From NCBI RefSeq assembly GCF_946885855.1, contig NZ_CAMPHH010000045.1, positions 1 through 16,317 of the forward strand: a stretch of DNA of 16,317 nucleotides, in the 5' to 3' direction. The notes beneath the pieces were generated by a model. It did no database searches. It was given only the letters and a program-made list of their open reading frames with translations, and was not told the origin of the DNA. A program made the translations under genes and the position numbers. Source of the stretch: an uncultured Actinotalea sp. (GTDB lineage Bacteria > Actinomycetota > Actinomycetes > Actinomycetales > Cellulomonadaceae). Below are positions 1-6,727 of the stretch, one piece after another. The stretch's first letter is position 1; the number at the start of each line of letters is the position of its first letter.

Positions 1-192
1 CCCCTGGTTTACCTGCACGGCAAGGCGAAGAAGCGGGCGGAGACCCTAGGCATGGGGCAGCCTGAGGTCAGCTTGACGCACTCAGACACGCTGGCATTCG
101 CCTTCGTCGTTGCGCCCGTGCAGGACGAGACGGACTACGACGAAGAGAAGTCGCTGCTGATCGAGCGCATGGTGCGGCGGGGGCTGCTGTGA
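1..192 (+). CDS. Probable terminase large subunit, C-terminal fragment
   Basis: An open frame enters from the left edge and ends at a TGA at 190-192, leaving 63 residues. The visible tail has a KAKKRAETLG stretch, then SLTHSDTLAFAFVVAP and an acidic segment ending in ERMVRRGLL. The THSDTLAFAF stretch resembles the end of terminase nuclease domains, where an acidic residue precedes an Ala-rich helix. The main argument is position: the next structural gene is the portal, and the large terminase normally lies just upstream of the portal in siphovirus genomes. The ATPase Walker motifs would be outside the window. Terminase large subunit is therefore an inference from context plus a weak C-terminal resemblance; another packaging or hypothetical gene is possible. 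Confidence 0.5.
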   Translation, partial: PLVYLHGKAKKRAETLGMGQPEVSLTHSDTLAFAFVVAPVQDETDYDEEKSLLIERMVRRGLL

Positions 193-264
193 ACGGGCGC
201 CCGCGCGAGGACGGGACGCCGTGGTGATTCTGGAGCCGCGACGACGAGAACTCGAGGTGTTGTC

Positions 265-1008
265 ATGAAGCTCGTTACGTCAGAGCAGATGCGGGCCATC
301 GAAGCCGCAACGTTCGCCTCGGGCGTCGCGCAGGCTGAGTTGATGGAGACGGCGGGGCGTCGCGTCGCGGAGGCGGTGGCCGACATGGCCGAGCGTACCT
401 GTGCACGATGCGGAGCATCCCCCTCCGACGTGCCGTTCAAGAAGGACCGTCGCGCGAAGGACGGGCTCGGCGCCTGGTGCCTCGCGTGCCAGCGGGCTTA
501 CAACGCCGAGCACCACGCAGCGAACCGCGCGCGGCGCAACGAGCAGACCCGCGCGTACTACGAAGCGAACCGCCCGGCGATCCTCACGCAACAGCAGGGG
601 TACCGCGCTGCCAACGTCGAAACCCGACGCAGGTACGACCTCGCTCGGTACGCCGCCGACCCCGCGGCCCGCAACGCGCACACCGAGCGCTGGACGGTCG
701 CCAACCGGGACCGCTACCTCGCCCGGAAGCGCCGCTACCACCAGACGAACCGGGACCGCCTCCTAGATCAGCGCACCCTGCGCCGCCTGGAGGCAGCAGG
801 CCACGGCGCGGCGTGGGAGCCAATCACGCGGCGCGAGGTCTGGGAGGCATGGGCGCGCTGCTGCGGCATCTGCGGCGAGCCGGTGACCTTCGAGGCCATG
901 GAACTGGACCACATCAAGGCGATCGCCAACGGTGGCTCACACGTCTGGGACAACGTCCAGCCTGCCCACAAGCCCTGCAACAGCGGGAAGCGCGACCGAG
1001 AGGAGTGA
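265..1008 (+). CDS. HNH endonuclease with Cys4 zinc finger and an NnrE-like N-terminal leader
   Basis: The 247-aa frame starts at ATG 265, preceded by GAGGTG. Residues 46-49 (CARC) and 72-75 (CLAC) form a Cys4 zinc finger of the type seen in phage endonuclease-VII-like HNH proteins. Residues about 80-170 are a basic, helical linker with loose repeats containing Tyr and an Asn-Arg pair. The C-terminus is an HNH nuclease: CGIC 200-203, Asp215-His216, Asn230, His235 and Cys238-Asn239. It should cut or nick DNA; HNH proteins beside terminase and portal genes often assist packaging in HK97-like phages, while others are selfish homing enzymes. Residues 1-40 do not belong to this family: they resemble the N-terminus of NAD(P)HX epimerase (see findings). 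A second in-frame ATG at 385, with GGAGG 11 nt upstream, would give a normal HNH protein of 207 aa. The stop lies 4 nt before the portal start. Confidence 0.85.
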   Translation: MKLVTSEQMRAIEAATFASGVAQAELMETAGRRVAEAVADMAERTCARCGASPSDVPFKKDRRAKDGLGAWCLACQRAYNAEHHAANRARRNEQTRAYYEANRPAILTQQQGYRAANVETRRRYDLARYAADPAARNAHTERWTVANRDRYLARKRRYHQTNRDRLLDQRTLRRLEAAGHGAAWEPITRREVWEAWARCCGICGEPVTFEAMELDHIKAIANGGSHVWDNVQPAHKPCNSGKRDREE

Positions 1009-1012
1009 GCCC

Positions 1013-2593
1013 GTGGGGGTCCTCTCACTGATCACCGAGCGTCTTCAGTCGCCGGTCATCACCGCTGCCGTCGAGCGCGCCAACCAGGCGGAAGCCGCAC
1101 TGGAGCTGTTCCAGGAGTCGCTGGCGGACATCGAACTCGCCATGGAGGACTCGGGCTGGAAGAAGATCGCTGCCGGAGCCGACACCGAGTTCTCCCGCGC
1201 GGGCCTGGGCCGGGCCGCGACCCTTGGGCGCGTGATGGCCGTCCAGCACCCGCTGATCAAGCGGGGTCTGAACCTGCGGCAGGCGTACGTGTTCGGGCAG
1301 GGCGTGCAGATCGTCGCCCGCGCGAACGGCGACGACGGCGCCCAGGACGTCAACGCCGTCGTGCAGGCGCAGATGGATGACCAGGGGAACCGGGACGCCC
1401 TGTGGGGTGACCAGGCGCAGGAGGAGCTCGAGCGGGCCCTGGGCACCGACGGGAACGTGTTCATCGCGTGCTTCACGAACCCGCGCACCGGGTTCGTGCA
1501 GGTCCGGTCGGTGCCGTTCGACGAGGTCGTCGACGTCATCACCAACCCCGACGACCGGGACGACCCCTGGTACTACCGGCGGCAGTGGAGCGAACGGCAG
1601 ATCACCCGCGAGGGCCGGGTCGTCGAGGTCGCCCGGACAGCGTTCCACCCGGCGATCACGTACCGGCCGGCGACGCGCCCGCGGACCCTGGACGGGCACG
1701 AGGTGCTGTGGGACGCGCCGATCAAGCACGTCGCGGTGAACCGCCTCGACGGGTGGGCGTTCGGGATCGGCGACGCCTACGCCGCCCTGTCCTGGGCGCG
1801 GGCGTACCGGGATTTCCTCGCCGACTGGGCGGTGCTGGTCAAGGCGCTGTCGCAGTTCGCGTTCCGCGCGTCCTCGAAGGGGTCCAAGGCGCAGCGGCTG
1901 CGGGAGAACCTCGCCCGCCGCCCAGCCGCGACGGCGGCGCCTGCGGGGAACGAGAACACCGTCGGCGCGACCGCGGTGCTGGGGCCGGACACGACGCTCG
2001 AGGCGATCCCGAAGACCGGCGCGACGATCGACTCCGAGTCCGGCCGGCCCCTGGCCGCGATGATCGCCGCGGCGCTGGAGGTCCCCGTGACGACGCTGCT
2101 GTCGGACCCGGGGCAGACCGGGGCGCGCGCCGTCGCGGAGACCCTCAACCTGCCGACACGCCTGACGTTCCAGCAGCGGCGTTCGCTGTGGACGAACACG
2201 TACCGGGCGGTGCTCGGGTACGTGATCCTGCAGGCCGCGAAGGCCCCGCAGGGCCCGCTGCGCGGCACGATCCAGCGGGACCCGTTCACCGGCCGCGAGG
2301 TCCTCACCCTCGCCGGAGACACGGACACCACCATCGAGGTGGACTGGCCGCCGCTGGACGAGGTCGACGTGCAGGCTGTCGTCGACGCGATCGTCGCCGC
2401 CGACGGCACCGGGAAGATGCCCCCGGAGCAGACCGTGAAGCTCCTCCTGCAGGCTCTCGGCGTCCCCGACGTCGACGAGGTCCTCGCGGACTTCCTCGAC
2501 GACGACGGCCGGTTCATCGACCCGTACACGACCGCCGGCCAGGCCGCCGTGGACGCGTTCCGCCGCGGTGAGGACCCCGCAGCGGTGGTGTGA
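1013..2593 (+). CDS. Phage portal protein
   Basis: This 526-aa protein forms the dodecameric ring at the capsid vertex, through which DNA is packaged and to which the neck attaches. I chose the GTG at 1013 because AGAGGAG lies 7 nt upstream and the gene then follows the HNH stop by only 4 nt; the frame stays open upstream to another GTG at 932, but that part overlaps the HNH catalytic region. Family features are an early helix containing AVQHPLIKRGLNLRQAYVFG, the central RLDGWAFGIGDAYAALSWA around residues 243-262, and the EVPVTTLLSDPGQTGARAV segment around 360-378, all typical of SPP1-gp6/HK97-type actinophage portals. The acidic C-terminus is also usual. A MuF-like gene directly downstream supports the call. 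Confidence 0.93.
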   Translation: MGVLSLITERLQSPVITAAVERANQAEAALELFQESLADIELAMEDSGWKKIAAGADTEFSRAGLGRAATLGRVMAVQHPLIKRGLNLRQAYVFGQGVQIVARANGDDGAQDVNAVVQAQMDDQGNRDALWGDQAQEELERALGTDGNVFIACFTNPRTGFVQVRSVPFDEVVDVITNPDDRDDPWYYRRQWSERQITREGRVVEVARTAFHPAITYRPATRPRTLDGHEVLWDAPIKHVAVNRLDGWAFGIGDAYAALSWARAYRDFLADWAVLVKALSQFAFRASSKGSKAQRLRENLARRPAATAAPAGNENTVGATAVLGPDTTLEAIPKTGATIDSESGRPLAAMIAAALEVPVTTLLSDPGQTGARAVAETLNLPTRLTFQQRRSLWTNTYRAVLGYVILQAAKAPQGPLRGTIQRDPFTGREVLTLAGDTDTTIEVDWPPLDEVDVQAVVDAIVAADGTGKMPPEQTVKLLLQALGVPDVDEVLADFLDDDGRFIDPYTTAGQAAVDAFRRGEDPAAVV

Positions 2594-2594
2594 C

Positions 2595-3659
2595 GTGGCG
2601 ATCAACGACGAGACCCTGCGCCTGGCCAACGCCCTGCGGATCCGCATCGACGCCGAGGTCGATGCCGCCGTCCGGCAGGTCGTCCGGGCGTGGGCGCGGG
2701 CGTGGGACGAGCTGCGCACCGACTGGGCCGACGCCCTCACCGACCTCGCCGCGGCGTCCGTCGACGGGGCGTGGCCGGCGCCGTTCCTCATCGCCCGGTC
2801 CGAGCGCGCCACCGCCGCCCTGTTCGCCGCCACCGACCAGATCCGCGAGCTGTCCCAGCTGACCGGGGTGACCGTGGTCGACGGGGTCGGGCGGATCGTG
2901 GACCTCACCACGGCCGCCGAGCTGGAGATCATCGCGTCCCAGTACCCGGCGGTCGCCGGCAACCGGGTCGACCTGGTCGCGTCGTTCAACCGGCTCGACG
3001 ACCTCGCCCTGGCGAACATCGTCGAACGCACCACCGGGCAGATCACCTCCGCCCGACTGCGCCTGGAGGTCGCCGCGCAGGACGCGATGCGCCGCACCCT
3101 GATCCGCGGGGTCGCCGTCGGGGACAACCCCCGCAAGGCCGCCCGGGAGATGCTCCGTCGCGTCGAGGGCGCGTTCAACGGCGGCCTGACCCGCGCGGTC
3201 ACGATCGCCCGGACGGAGATGCTCGACGCGCACCGGGACGCCGCGCGCGGCGTGGAGATCGCGAACGAGGACGTCGTCGCCGGGTGGGTGTGGCTCGCGA
3301 AGCTCGACACCCGCACGTGCCCGTCGTGCTGGGGCATGCACGGTACCGAGCACGACATCACCGAGCAGGGACCACAGGACCACCAGCAGGGCCGGTGCGC
3401 GCGGCTGCCGAAGACGAAGACGTGGCGCGAGCTCGGGTTCGACATCGACGAGCCCGCCGACGTGATCCCCGACGCCCGTGCGGTGTTCGACGCCCTCCCC
3501 GCCGCTGACAGGGTCGCGATCCTGGGTCCGGCTCGGCTGCAGGCGCTGGACGACGGGGTGGTGGCCCTACTGGACATGGCGCAGCGGCGTTCCACGCCAG
3601 GGTGGCGGGACTCGTGGGCGCCGACCCCCGCGCGCGATCTGCTGCGGCAGGCCGGCTAA
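2595..3659 (+). CDS. MuF-like minor capsid (head morphogenesis) protein
   Basis: The GTG at 2595 lies 1 nt after the portal stop, so translation is probably coupled; a GTG at 2568 in the same frame is possible but less economical. The product is 354 aa. The N-terminal 200 residues are helical. The Mu gpF-type domain follows: ARTEM at 206-210, LDTRTCPSC at 237-245 with Trp232 before it, and a GPQDHQQGRC segment at 259-268. The Cys-x2-Cys and later His and Cys probably bind zinc. The remaining C-terminal 80 residues (ILGPARLQALDDG and after) match the extension common in actinophage versions. MuF proteins sit inside the head near the portal in a few copies and are needed for head assembly or DNA ejection. 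Some relatives carry toxin or enzyme domains at the C-terminus; none is visible here. Confidence 0.9.
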   Translation: MAINDETLRLANALRIRIDAEVDAAVRQVVRAWARAWDELRTDWADALTDLAAASVDGAWPAPFLIARSERATAALFAATDQIRELSQLTGVTVVDGVGRIVDLTTAAELEIIASQYPAVAGNRVDLVASFNRLDDLALANIVERTTGQITSARLRLEVAAQDAMRRTLIRGVAVGDNPRKAAREMLRRVEGAFNGGLTRAVTIARTEMLDAHRDAARGVEIANEDVVAGWVWLAKLDTRTCPSCWGMHGTEHDITEQGPQDHQQGRCARLPKTKTWRELGFDIDEPADVIPDARAVFDALPAADRVAILGPARLQALDDGVVALLDMAQRRSTPGWRDSWAPTPARDLLRQAG

Positions 3660-3808
3660 CACTCCTCCGGATGCACGCCACGCGGCGGGACGAGCAGGTC
3701 CTCACCGCACAGCTCGCACCGGTACAGCGTCCCGGGCTCGGGGACGTCGCCCATCCGCATCCCGACGAGCCGCCACATGTGCAGCGGCTCCTCGTCGACC
3801 CGATCCAT
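3656..3808 (-). CDS. Small Cys/His (zinc-ribbon-like) protein on the opposite strand
   Basis: On the minus strand an ATG (complement of 3806-3808) opens a 50-aa frame that ends at TAG (complement of 3656-3658), overlapping the MuF-like stop. It fills almost exactly the 175-nt gap between the MuF-like gene and the protease, where the plus strand has no convincing gene. The N-terminus is acidic and Met-rich (MDRVDEEPLHMWRLVGMRMG). The C-terminus has TLYRCELCG followed by PPRGVHPEEC: Cys31, Cys34, His46 and Cys50 make a plausible single zinc site. AAGGGA lies about 10 nt before the start. The function is unknown; it could be a moron-type regulator. It is shorter than usual gene-finder limits and easily missed. 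Confidence 0.6.
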   Translation of the reverse strand: MDRVDEEPLHMWRLVGMRMGDVPEPGTLYRCELCGEDLLVPPRGVHPEEC

Positions 3809-3834
3809 CCGCCCAGCATCCCTTGGAGGCAGCC

Positions 3835-5118
3835 GTGCCGGTAGCCCTTGTGGAAAGCCGTCCCGTCGCCGAGGCCCTCACCCCGGCCGACGGTCCCGGT
3901 CGCTTCCTCGTCCAGCTCATCACCCCCGGGTGGGGCTCCTCCGGGTACTACGCGCAGGACGTCCTGGAGTCGGCCGCCCGGGACCGCATCTGGCCCGCGG
4001 GCACGCACATGTACCTGGACCACCCCACGGAGTCCGAGACGTGGGAGCGCCCCGAGCGGTCCGTGAAGGACCTCGTCGCCGTCCTCGAGGAGGACGCCCG
4101 CTGGGACCCCACGCGCGGCGCCCTTGTCGCCGAGGCGCGCGTGTTCTCCCGCTGGCGACAGCCCCTCGCGGAGATGCTCGACGCGATCGGCGTGTCCATC
4201 CGCGGGGCGGCCGAGGGCGACCTCGGGGAGGTCGACGGGCGCACCGGGCGCGTGTTCACCCGTCTCGTCGAGGGCACCTCCGTCGACTTCGTCACCAAGG
4301 CCGGCCGCGGCGGCCGCGTCCTGCAGATCCTCGAGTCCACGCGCACCAGCACCCAGGAGGCGCGGAACGTCGGACAGTGGGTCGAGTCCCGCATCCACCG
4401 CGACTTCACCGTCCTGGCCGACGAGATGTTCGGCGATGGGCGACTCACCCGCGACGAGCGGATCACCCTCTCCGGTGGGATCGGCGACGCCCTCGCGGCG
4501 TTCGTGGCCCGCATCGAAGCCGACGCGCCCGGCCTGTACGAGCGCGACATCTGGGACGAGCCGCCGACCCCGGGCACGTCCGACGCCGTCGAGAACGGCC
4601 CCACCAGTGTCCCGAGCCGTCCGGCCGGGCAGTCCACCGCCACCGAGTCCCAGGAGGACACCATGGCAACGACCCAGATCGAGGAGAGCCGCCTGGCTCA
4701 GCTCGAGAAGGACGCCGGCCGGGCCACCGCGCTCGAGTCGGAGCGCGCCGCCGCCGTGCAGCGCGCCGAGGAGGCCGAGGCGAAGCTCGCCGAGGCCCGC
4801 AAGACCGCGAACACCGCCGTCGCCGAGCGCGTCGTACGCGAGGCGTTCGACGCCGCCGGCGTCACCGCCCCCAAGACGATCACCCGCCTCGCGGCCAGCG
4901 CCCCGCTGACCGACACCGGCGACGTCGACGAGGCCGCCCTGAAGACCGCCGCGGAGGAGTCCGCCGCCGAGCTCGCCGAGGGGCAGGGCGCCGGCCGCGT
5001 CCGCGGGTTCGGCACCCCCACCCGCCTGCCCGAGCAGGGCGGCACGGACGACCTGTCCGAGGCCGAGCTCGACGCCGAGATCGCCCGCATCAGCGGCCGC
5101 ACCATCAAGGAGGCGTGA
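3835..5118 (+). CDS. Prohead protease fused to a scaffold domain
   Basis: The GTG at 3835 has GGAGG 6 nt upstream, giving 427 aa; the frame extends further upstream but that part overlaps the MuF-like gene. Residues about 20-165 form a capsid-maturation protease of the His-Ser type: RFLVQLITPGWGSSGYY opens the fold, His63 lies in YLDHP, Ser121 in GVSIRG, and an acidic residue around 146-151 (EGTSVD) could complete the triad. A variable linker follows. From residue 277 comes a charged coiled coil (LEKDAGRATALESERAAA and after), then a helical tail ending RISGRTIKEA, as expected of a scaffold. The protease would cleave the scaffold and itself once the procapsid is built. The decoration and capsid genes follow directly. 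A second start inside the gene is annotated separately. Confidence 0.88.
   Translation: MPVALVESRPVAEALTPADGPGRFLVQLITPGWGSSGYYAQDVLESAARDRIWPAGTHMYLDHPTESETWERPERSVKDLVAVLEEDARWDPTRGALVAEARVFSRWRQPLAEMLDAIGVSIRGAAEGDLGEVDGRTGRVFTRLVEGTSVDFVTKAGRGGRVLQILESTRTSTQEARNVGQWVESRIHRDFTVLADEMFGDGRLTRDERITLSGGIGDALAAFVARIEADAPGLYERDIWDEPPTPGTSDAVENGPTSVPSRPAGQSTATESQEDTMATTQIEESRLAQLEKDAGRATALESERAAAVQRAEEAEAKLAEARKTANTAVAERVVREAFDAAGVTAPKTITRLAASAPLTDTGDVDEAALKTAAEESAAELAEGQGAGRVRGFGTPTRLPEQGGTDDLSEAELDAEIARISGRTIKEA
4663..5118 (+). CDS. Nested in-frame capsid scaffold protein (internal start)
   Basis: An ATG at 4663 inside the protease gene, in the same frame, is preceded by a full AGGAGG at 4652-4657 with 5-nt spacing, one of the best ribosome sites in the window. 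Initiation here would yield a 151-aa protein, MATTQIEESRLAQLEKDAG and onward, made of the coiled-coil scaffold part without the protease. This is the same arrangement as lambda C/Nu3, where the scaffold is made in excess over the protease from an internal start. The boundary matches the domain boundary: a low-complexity Pro/Thr/Ser linker ends just before it. The internal start is read directly from the sequence; its use in vivo is inference. Confidence 0.72.
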   Translation: MATTQIEESRLAQLEKDAGRATALESERAAAVQRAEEAEAKLAEARKTANTAVAERVVREAFDAAGVTAPKTITRLAASAPLTDTGDVDEAALKTAAEESAAELAEGQGAGRVRGFGTPTRLPEQGGTDDLSEAELDAEIARISGRTIKEA

Positions 5119-5121
5119 CCG

Positions 5122-5463
5122 ATGGCCACCAACGAGGTCCTCCGCAACGCGGACCACATCACCCTGCCCGTCCCGTCCGGGACCGTCGCCGGCGACCCCG
5201 TGAAGGTCGGGTCGCTCGTCGGCGTCGCCCAGACCAGCCGGGACAGCGACGGCAACGCCACCGTGTGGCGCAAGGGCGCGTACGACCTGACGGTGTCCGA
5301 CGCCGTCACCGCCGTCGGCACGCCCCTGTACGTGGCCGGTGACGGCACCAGCCGCATCACCGCGCTCACCACCACCGCGACGAGCAACACCCTCTTCGGG
5401 TACGCCCTCGCCACCAAGGGCGCGACCTCCGGTCCGCTCACCGTCGTCATCGCCCAGGTCTGA
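5122..5463 (+). CDS. Head decoration protein, DUF2190-like
   Basis: The ATG at 5122 follows the protease stop by 3 nt, with GGAGG about 8 nt upstream inside the protease end. The 113-aa product starts MATNEVLRNADHITLPVP and contains GDPVKVGSLVGVAQTS, a pattern I recognise from DUF2190 proteins, small beta-rich proteins that sit beside major capsid genes. Relatives are described as head decoration or capsid-stabilising proteins and bind the outside of the expanded shell. The Gly/Thr/Val-rich composition and the lack of helical or membrane segments fit. It is probably made in large amounts, on the same transcript as the capsid protein and ahead of the terminator. Confidence 0.82.
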   Translation: MATNEVLRNADHITLPVPSGTVAGDPVKVGSLVGVAQTSRDSDGNATVWRKGAYDLTVSDAVTAVGTPLYVAGDGTSRITALTTTATSNTLFGYALATKGATSGPLTVVIAQV

Positions 5464-5477
5464 GGAGGGCCAACGAG

Positions 5478-6539
5478 ATGAACACCACCACCCTCCCGCG
5501 CAACCGGCGCATCGTGGAGGCCCGCCGCCTGTTCCAGCAGGTCCTGGACGGCGACCTGCGCGCGAAGGCGACGCTCATGGAGACCATGACGACGTCGGAC
5601 TTCCCGATCCTGCTCGGCGCCGCCTACGGCCGGGAGCTCCTCGCCGAGTACCAGGCGATCGCCCCGGTGTGGGCCGGGTTCGCCCGCCGGTCCATCGTCC
5701 CGGACTTCCGGCCGAAGAAGCTCGTCGAGCTCCTCGGCGGCCGCGCTGGCCTGGACAAGGTCGGGCAGGCCGCGGAGTACAAGGCCCGCAAGCTGGCCGA
5801 GGCCGAGCACGAGTTCAAGGTCGAGAAGTACGGGAACCGGCTCCCGCTGACGTGGGAGATGCTCGTCAACGACGACCTCGACGCGTTCCGCGACGCCCCC
5901 AACCGGCTCGCCACGGCGGCGCGGGAGACCGAGGACATCGTGTCCGCGGCGGCGCTGTTCAACGCCGGCGGGACCGGCGTGAACACCGCGTTCTTCAAGT
6001 CGGCGAACGGCAACGCCCCCGCGGCGGTCCCGCTCACCGCGGAGAACCTGGAGGCAGCCCTGCTCGGGATCTCCTCGAAGAAGGACAGCGACGGGCGGCC
6101 CGTCGTCCTGCGCGGCACCGTGCTCATGGTCCCGCCGCAGCTGGAGATGACCGCCCGGCGGATCATCGAGGCGTCGGAGATCCGCCGCACCGAGGGCGGG
6201 GTCACGTCGATCGAGCCGAACTACCTGCGCGGCGTCGTCCGGCTGGTCGTGAACCCGTGGCTGCCGGTGGTGGCCGCCGGGTTCAACAAGGTCGCGACGA
6301 CCTGGTTCGTGCTCCCGGACCCGAACGGCGCCCGCCCGGCGGTCGTCACCGGGTTCCTGCGCGGCTACGAGTCCCCGGACCTGCGGGTCAAGGCGGACAC
6401 CGGGTCGCAGGTCGGTGGCGGGGCGATCGACCCCCGGGACGGGTCGTTCGACGACGACACCGTCCAGTACCGCGTCCGCCACGTGACGGGCGCCGCGACG
6501 GTCATCCCGACCGAGACGTACGTCTCCACCGGGTCCTGA
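5478..6539 (+). CDS. Major capsid protein
   Basis: The ATG at 5478 has AGGAGGG 8 nt upstream, the strength expected for the most abundant virion protein. The 353-aa product has the HK97-fold order: a helical N-arm (RRIVEARRLFQQVLDG), then AEYQAIAPVWAGFARR, an extended strand region, and EFKVEKYGNRLPLTWEMLVNDDL at 112-134. The KYG, LTWEML and NDDLDAF signatures are typical of Mu gpT-like and actinophage capsid proteins. A later segment, VVNPWLPVV, and the C-terminal TETYVSTGS also fit. There is no long N-terminal delta domain; that role is filled by the separate scaffold. The gene is followed within 6 nt by a strong hairpin, so it probably ends a high-level transcript. Confidence 0.92.
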   Translation: MNTTTLPRNRRIVEARRLFQQVLDGDLRAKATLMETMTTSDFPILLGAAYGRELLAEYQAIAPVWAGFARRSIVPDFRPKKLVELLGGRAGLDKVGQAAEYKARKLAEAEHEFKVEKYGNRLPLTWEMLVNDDLDAFRDAPNRLATAARETEDIVSAAALFNAGGTGVNTAFFKSANGNAPAAVPLTAENLEAALLGISSKKDSDGRPVVLRGTVLMVPPQLEMTARRIIEASEIRRTEGGVTSIEPNYLRGVVRLVVNPWLPVVAAGFNKVATTWFVLPDPNGARPAVVTGFLRGYESPDLRVKADTGSQVGGGAIDPRDGSFDDDTVQYRVRHVTGAATVIPTETYVSTGS

Positions 6540-6544
6540 CCTGC

Positions 6545-6584
6545 GGCCGGGCCGCAGCGGAGAGACAACCGCTGCGGCCCGGCC
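6545..6584 (+). terminator. Perfect 16-bp hairpin after the major capsid gene
   Basis: GGCCGGGCCGCAGCGG at 6545-6560 pairs without mismatch with CCGCTGCGGCCCGGCC at 6569-6584 across an 8-nt loop (AGAGACAA). It begins 5 nt after the capsid stop codon. No T run follows, so it may act as a U-tract-less terminator of the kind proposed for actinobacteria, as a pause site, or as a 3' stabiliser of capsid mRNA. The inverted repeat is certain; its role is inference. Confidence 0.8.
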
Positions 6585-6727
6585 TGCACCACCGGGTGTC
6601 GGGGGCGTCAACGCCCACCCGGCAGCGCACCGCTTCTTCATGGGCGAAGGCCGCTTGGGACCGTCCACGCCGGGTCCTTCCGGTCCTGCAGCAGCGCGTC
6701 CTGCGCCCCCGACATCCGGAGGTCACC
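6585..6727. other. Non-coding spacer with a second imperfect hairpin
   Basis: Together with the terminator this makes a 188-nt gap, the largest non-coding stretch in the head module. CCGGGT 6592-6597 pairs with ACCCGG 6617-6622, and GGGCG 6603-6607 with CGCCC 6612-6616 around a TCAA loop, with a 5-nt bulge on the left arm. A shorter GGACC/GGTCC pair lies at 6658-6662 and 6673-6677. I see no gene on either strand and no convincing -35/-10 promoter. GGAGG near 6716 is the ribosome site of the next gene. Some promoter or processing site might be expected here if the upstream hairpin stops transcription. Confidence 0.5.

Noticed and set aside
265..384. Phage attachment site or host gene remnant
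   Set aside because: The NnrE-like piece could recall a host gene end at an att site, but no integrase or second copy is present, and the fragment is a gene start in the middle of the packaging module. A fusion is the simpler reading.
932..1012. Upstream start for the portal at GTG 932
   Set aside because: It would overlap the catalytic end of the HNH gene by 77 nt. The GTG at 1013 has a much better ribosome site and the expected N-terminus.
1468..2571. A 367-codon plus-strand frame inside the portal gene
   Set aside because: It is an Arg/Pro/Gly-rich alternate-frame shadow of the portal, with no domain signature.
1025..3595. An 856-codon open frame on the minus strand
   Set aside because: It lies antisense to the portal and MuF-like genes, has low-complexity Arg/Ala/Ser/Gly composition and no recognisable domain. 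Long antisense frames are expected in DNA with this G+C bias.
3602..3844. An 80-codon plus-strand frame between the MuF-like gene and the protease
   Set aside because: It starts inside the MuF-like gene, ends inside the protease, and shows no protein features. The minus-strand Cys/His frame fits the gap better.
3358..6668. Two further long minus-strand frames (3358-5157 and 4698-6668)
   Set aside because: Both mirror the protease, decoration and capsid genes and consist of Gly/Arg/Val-rich sequence with no family features. The plus-strand proteins are clear.
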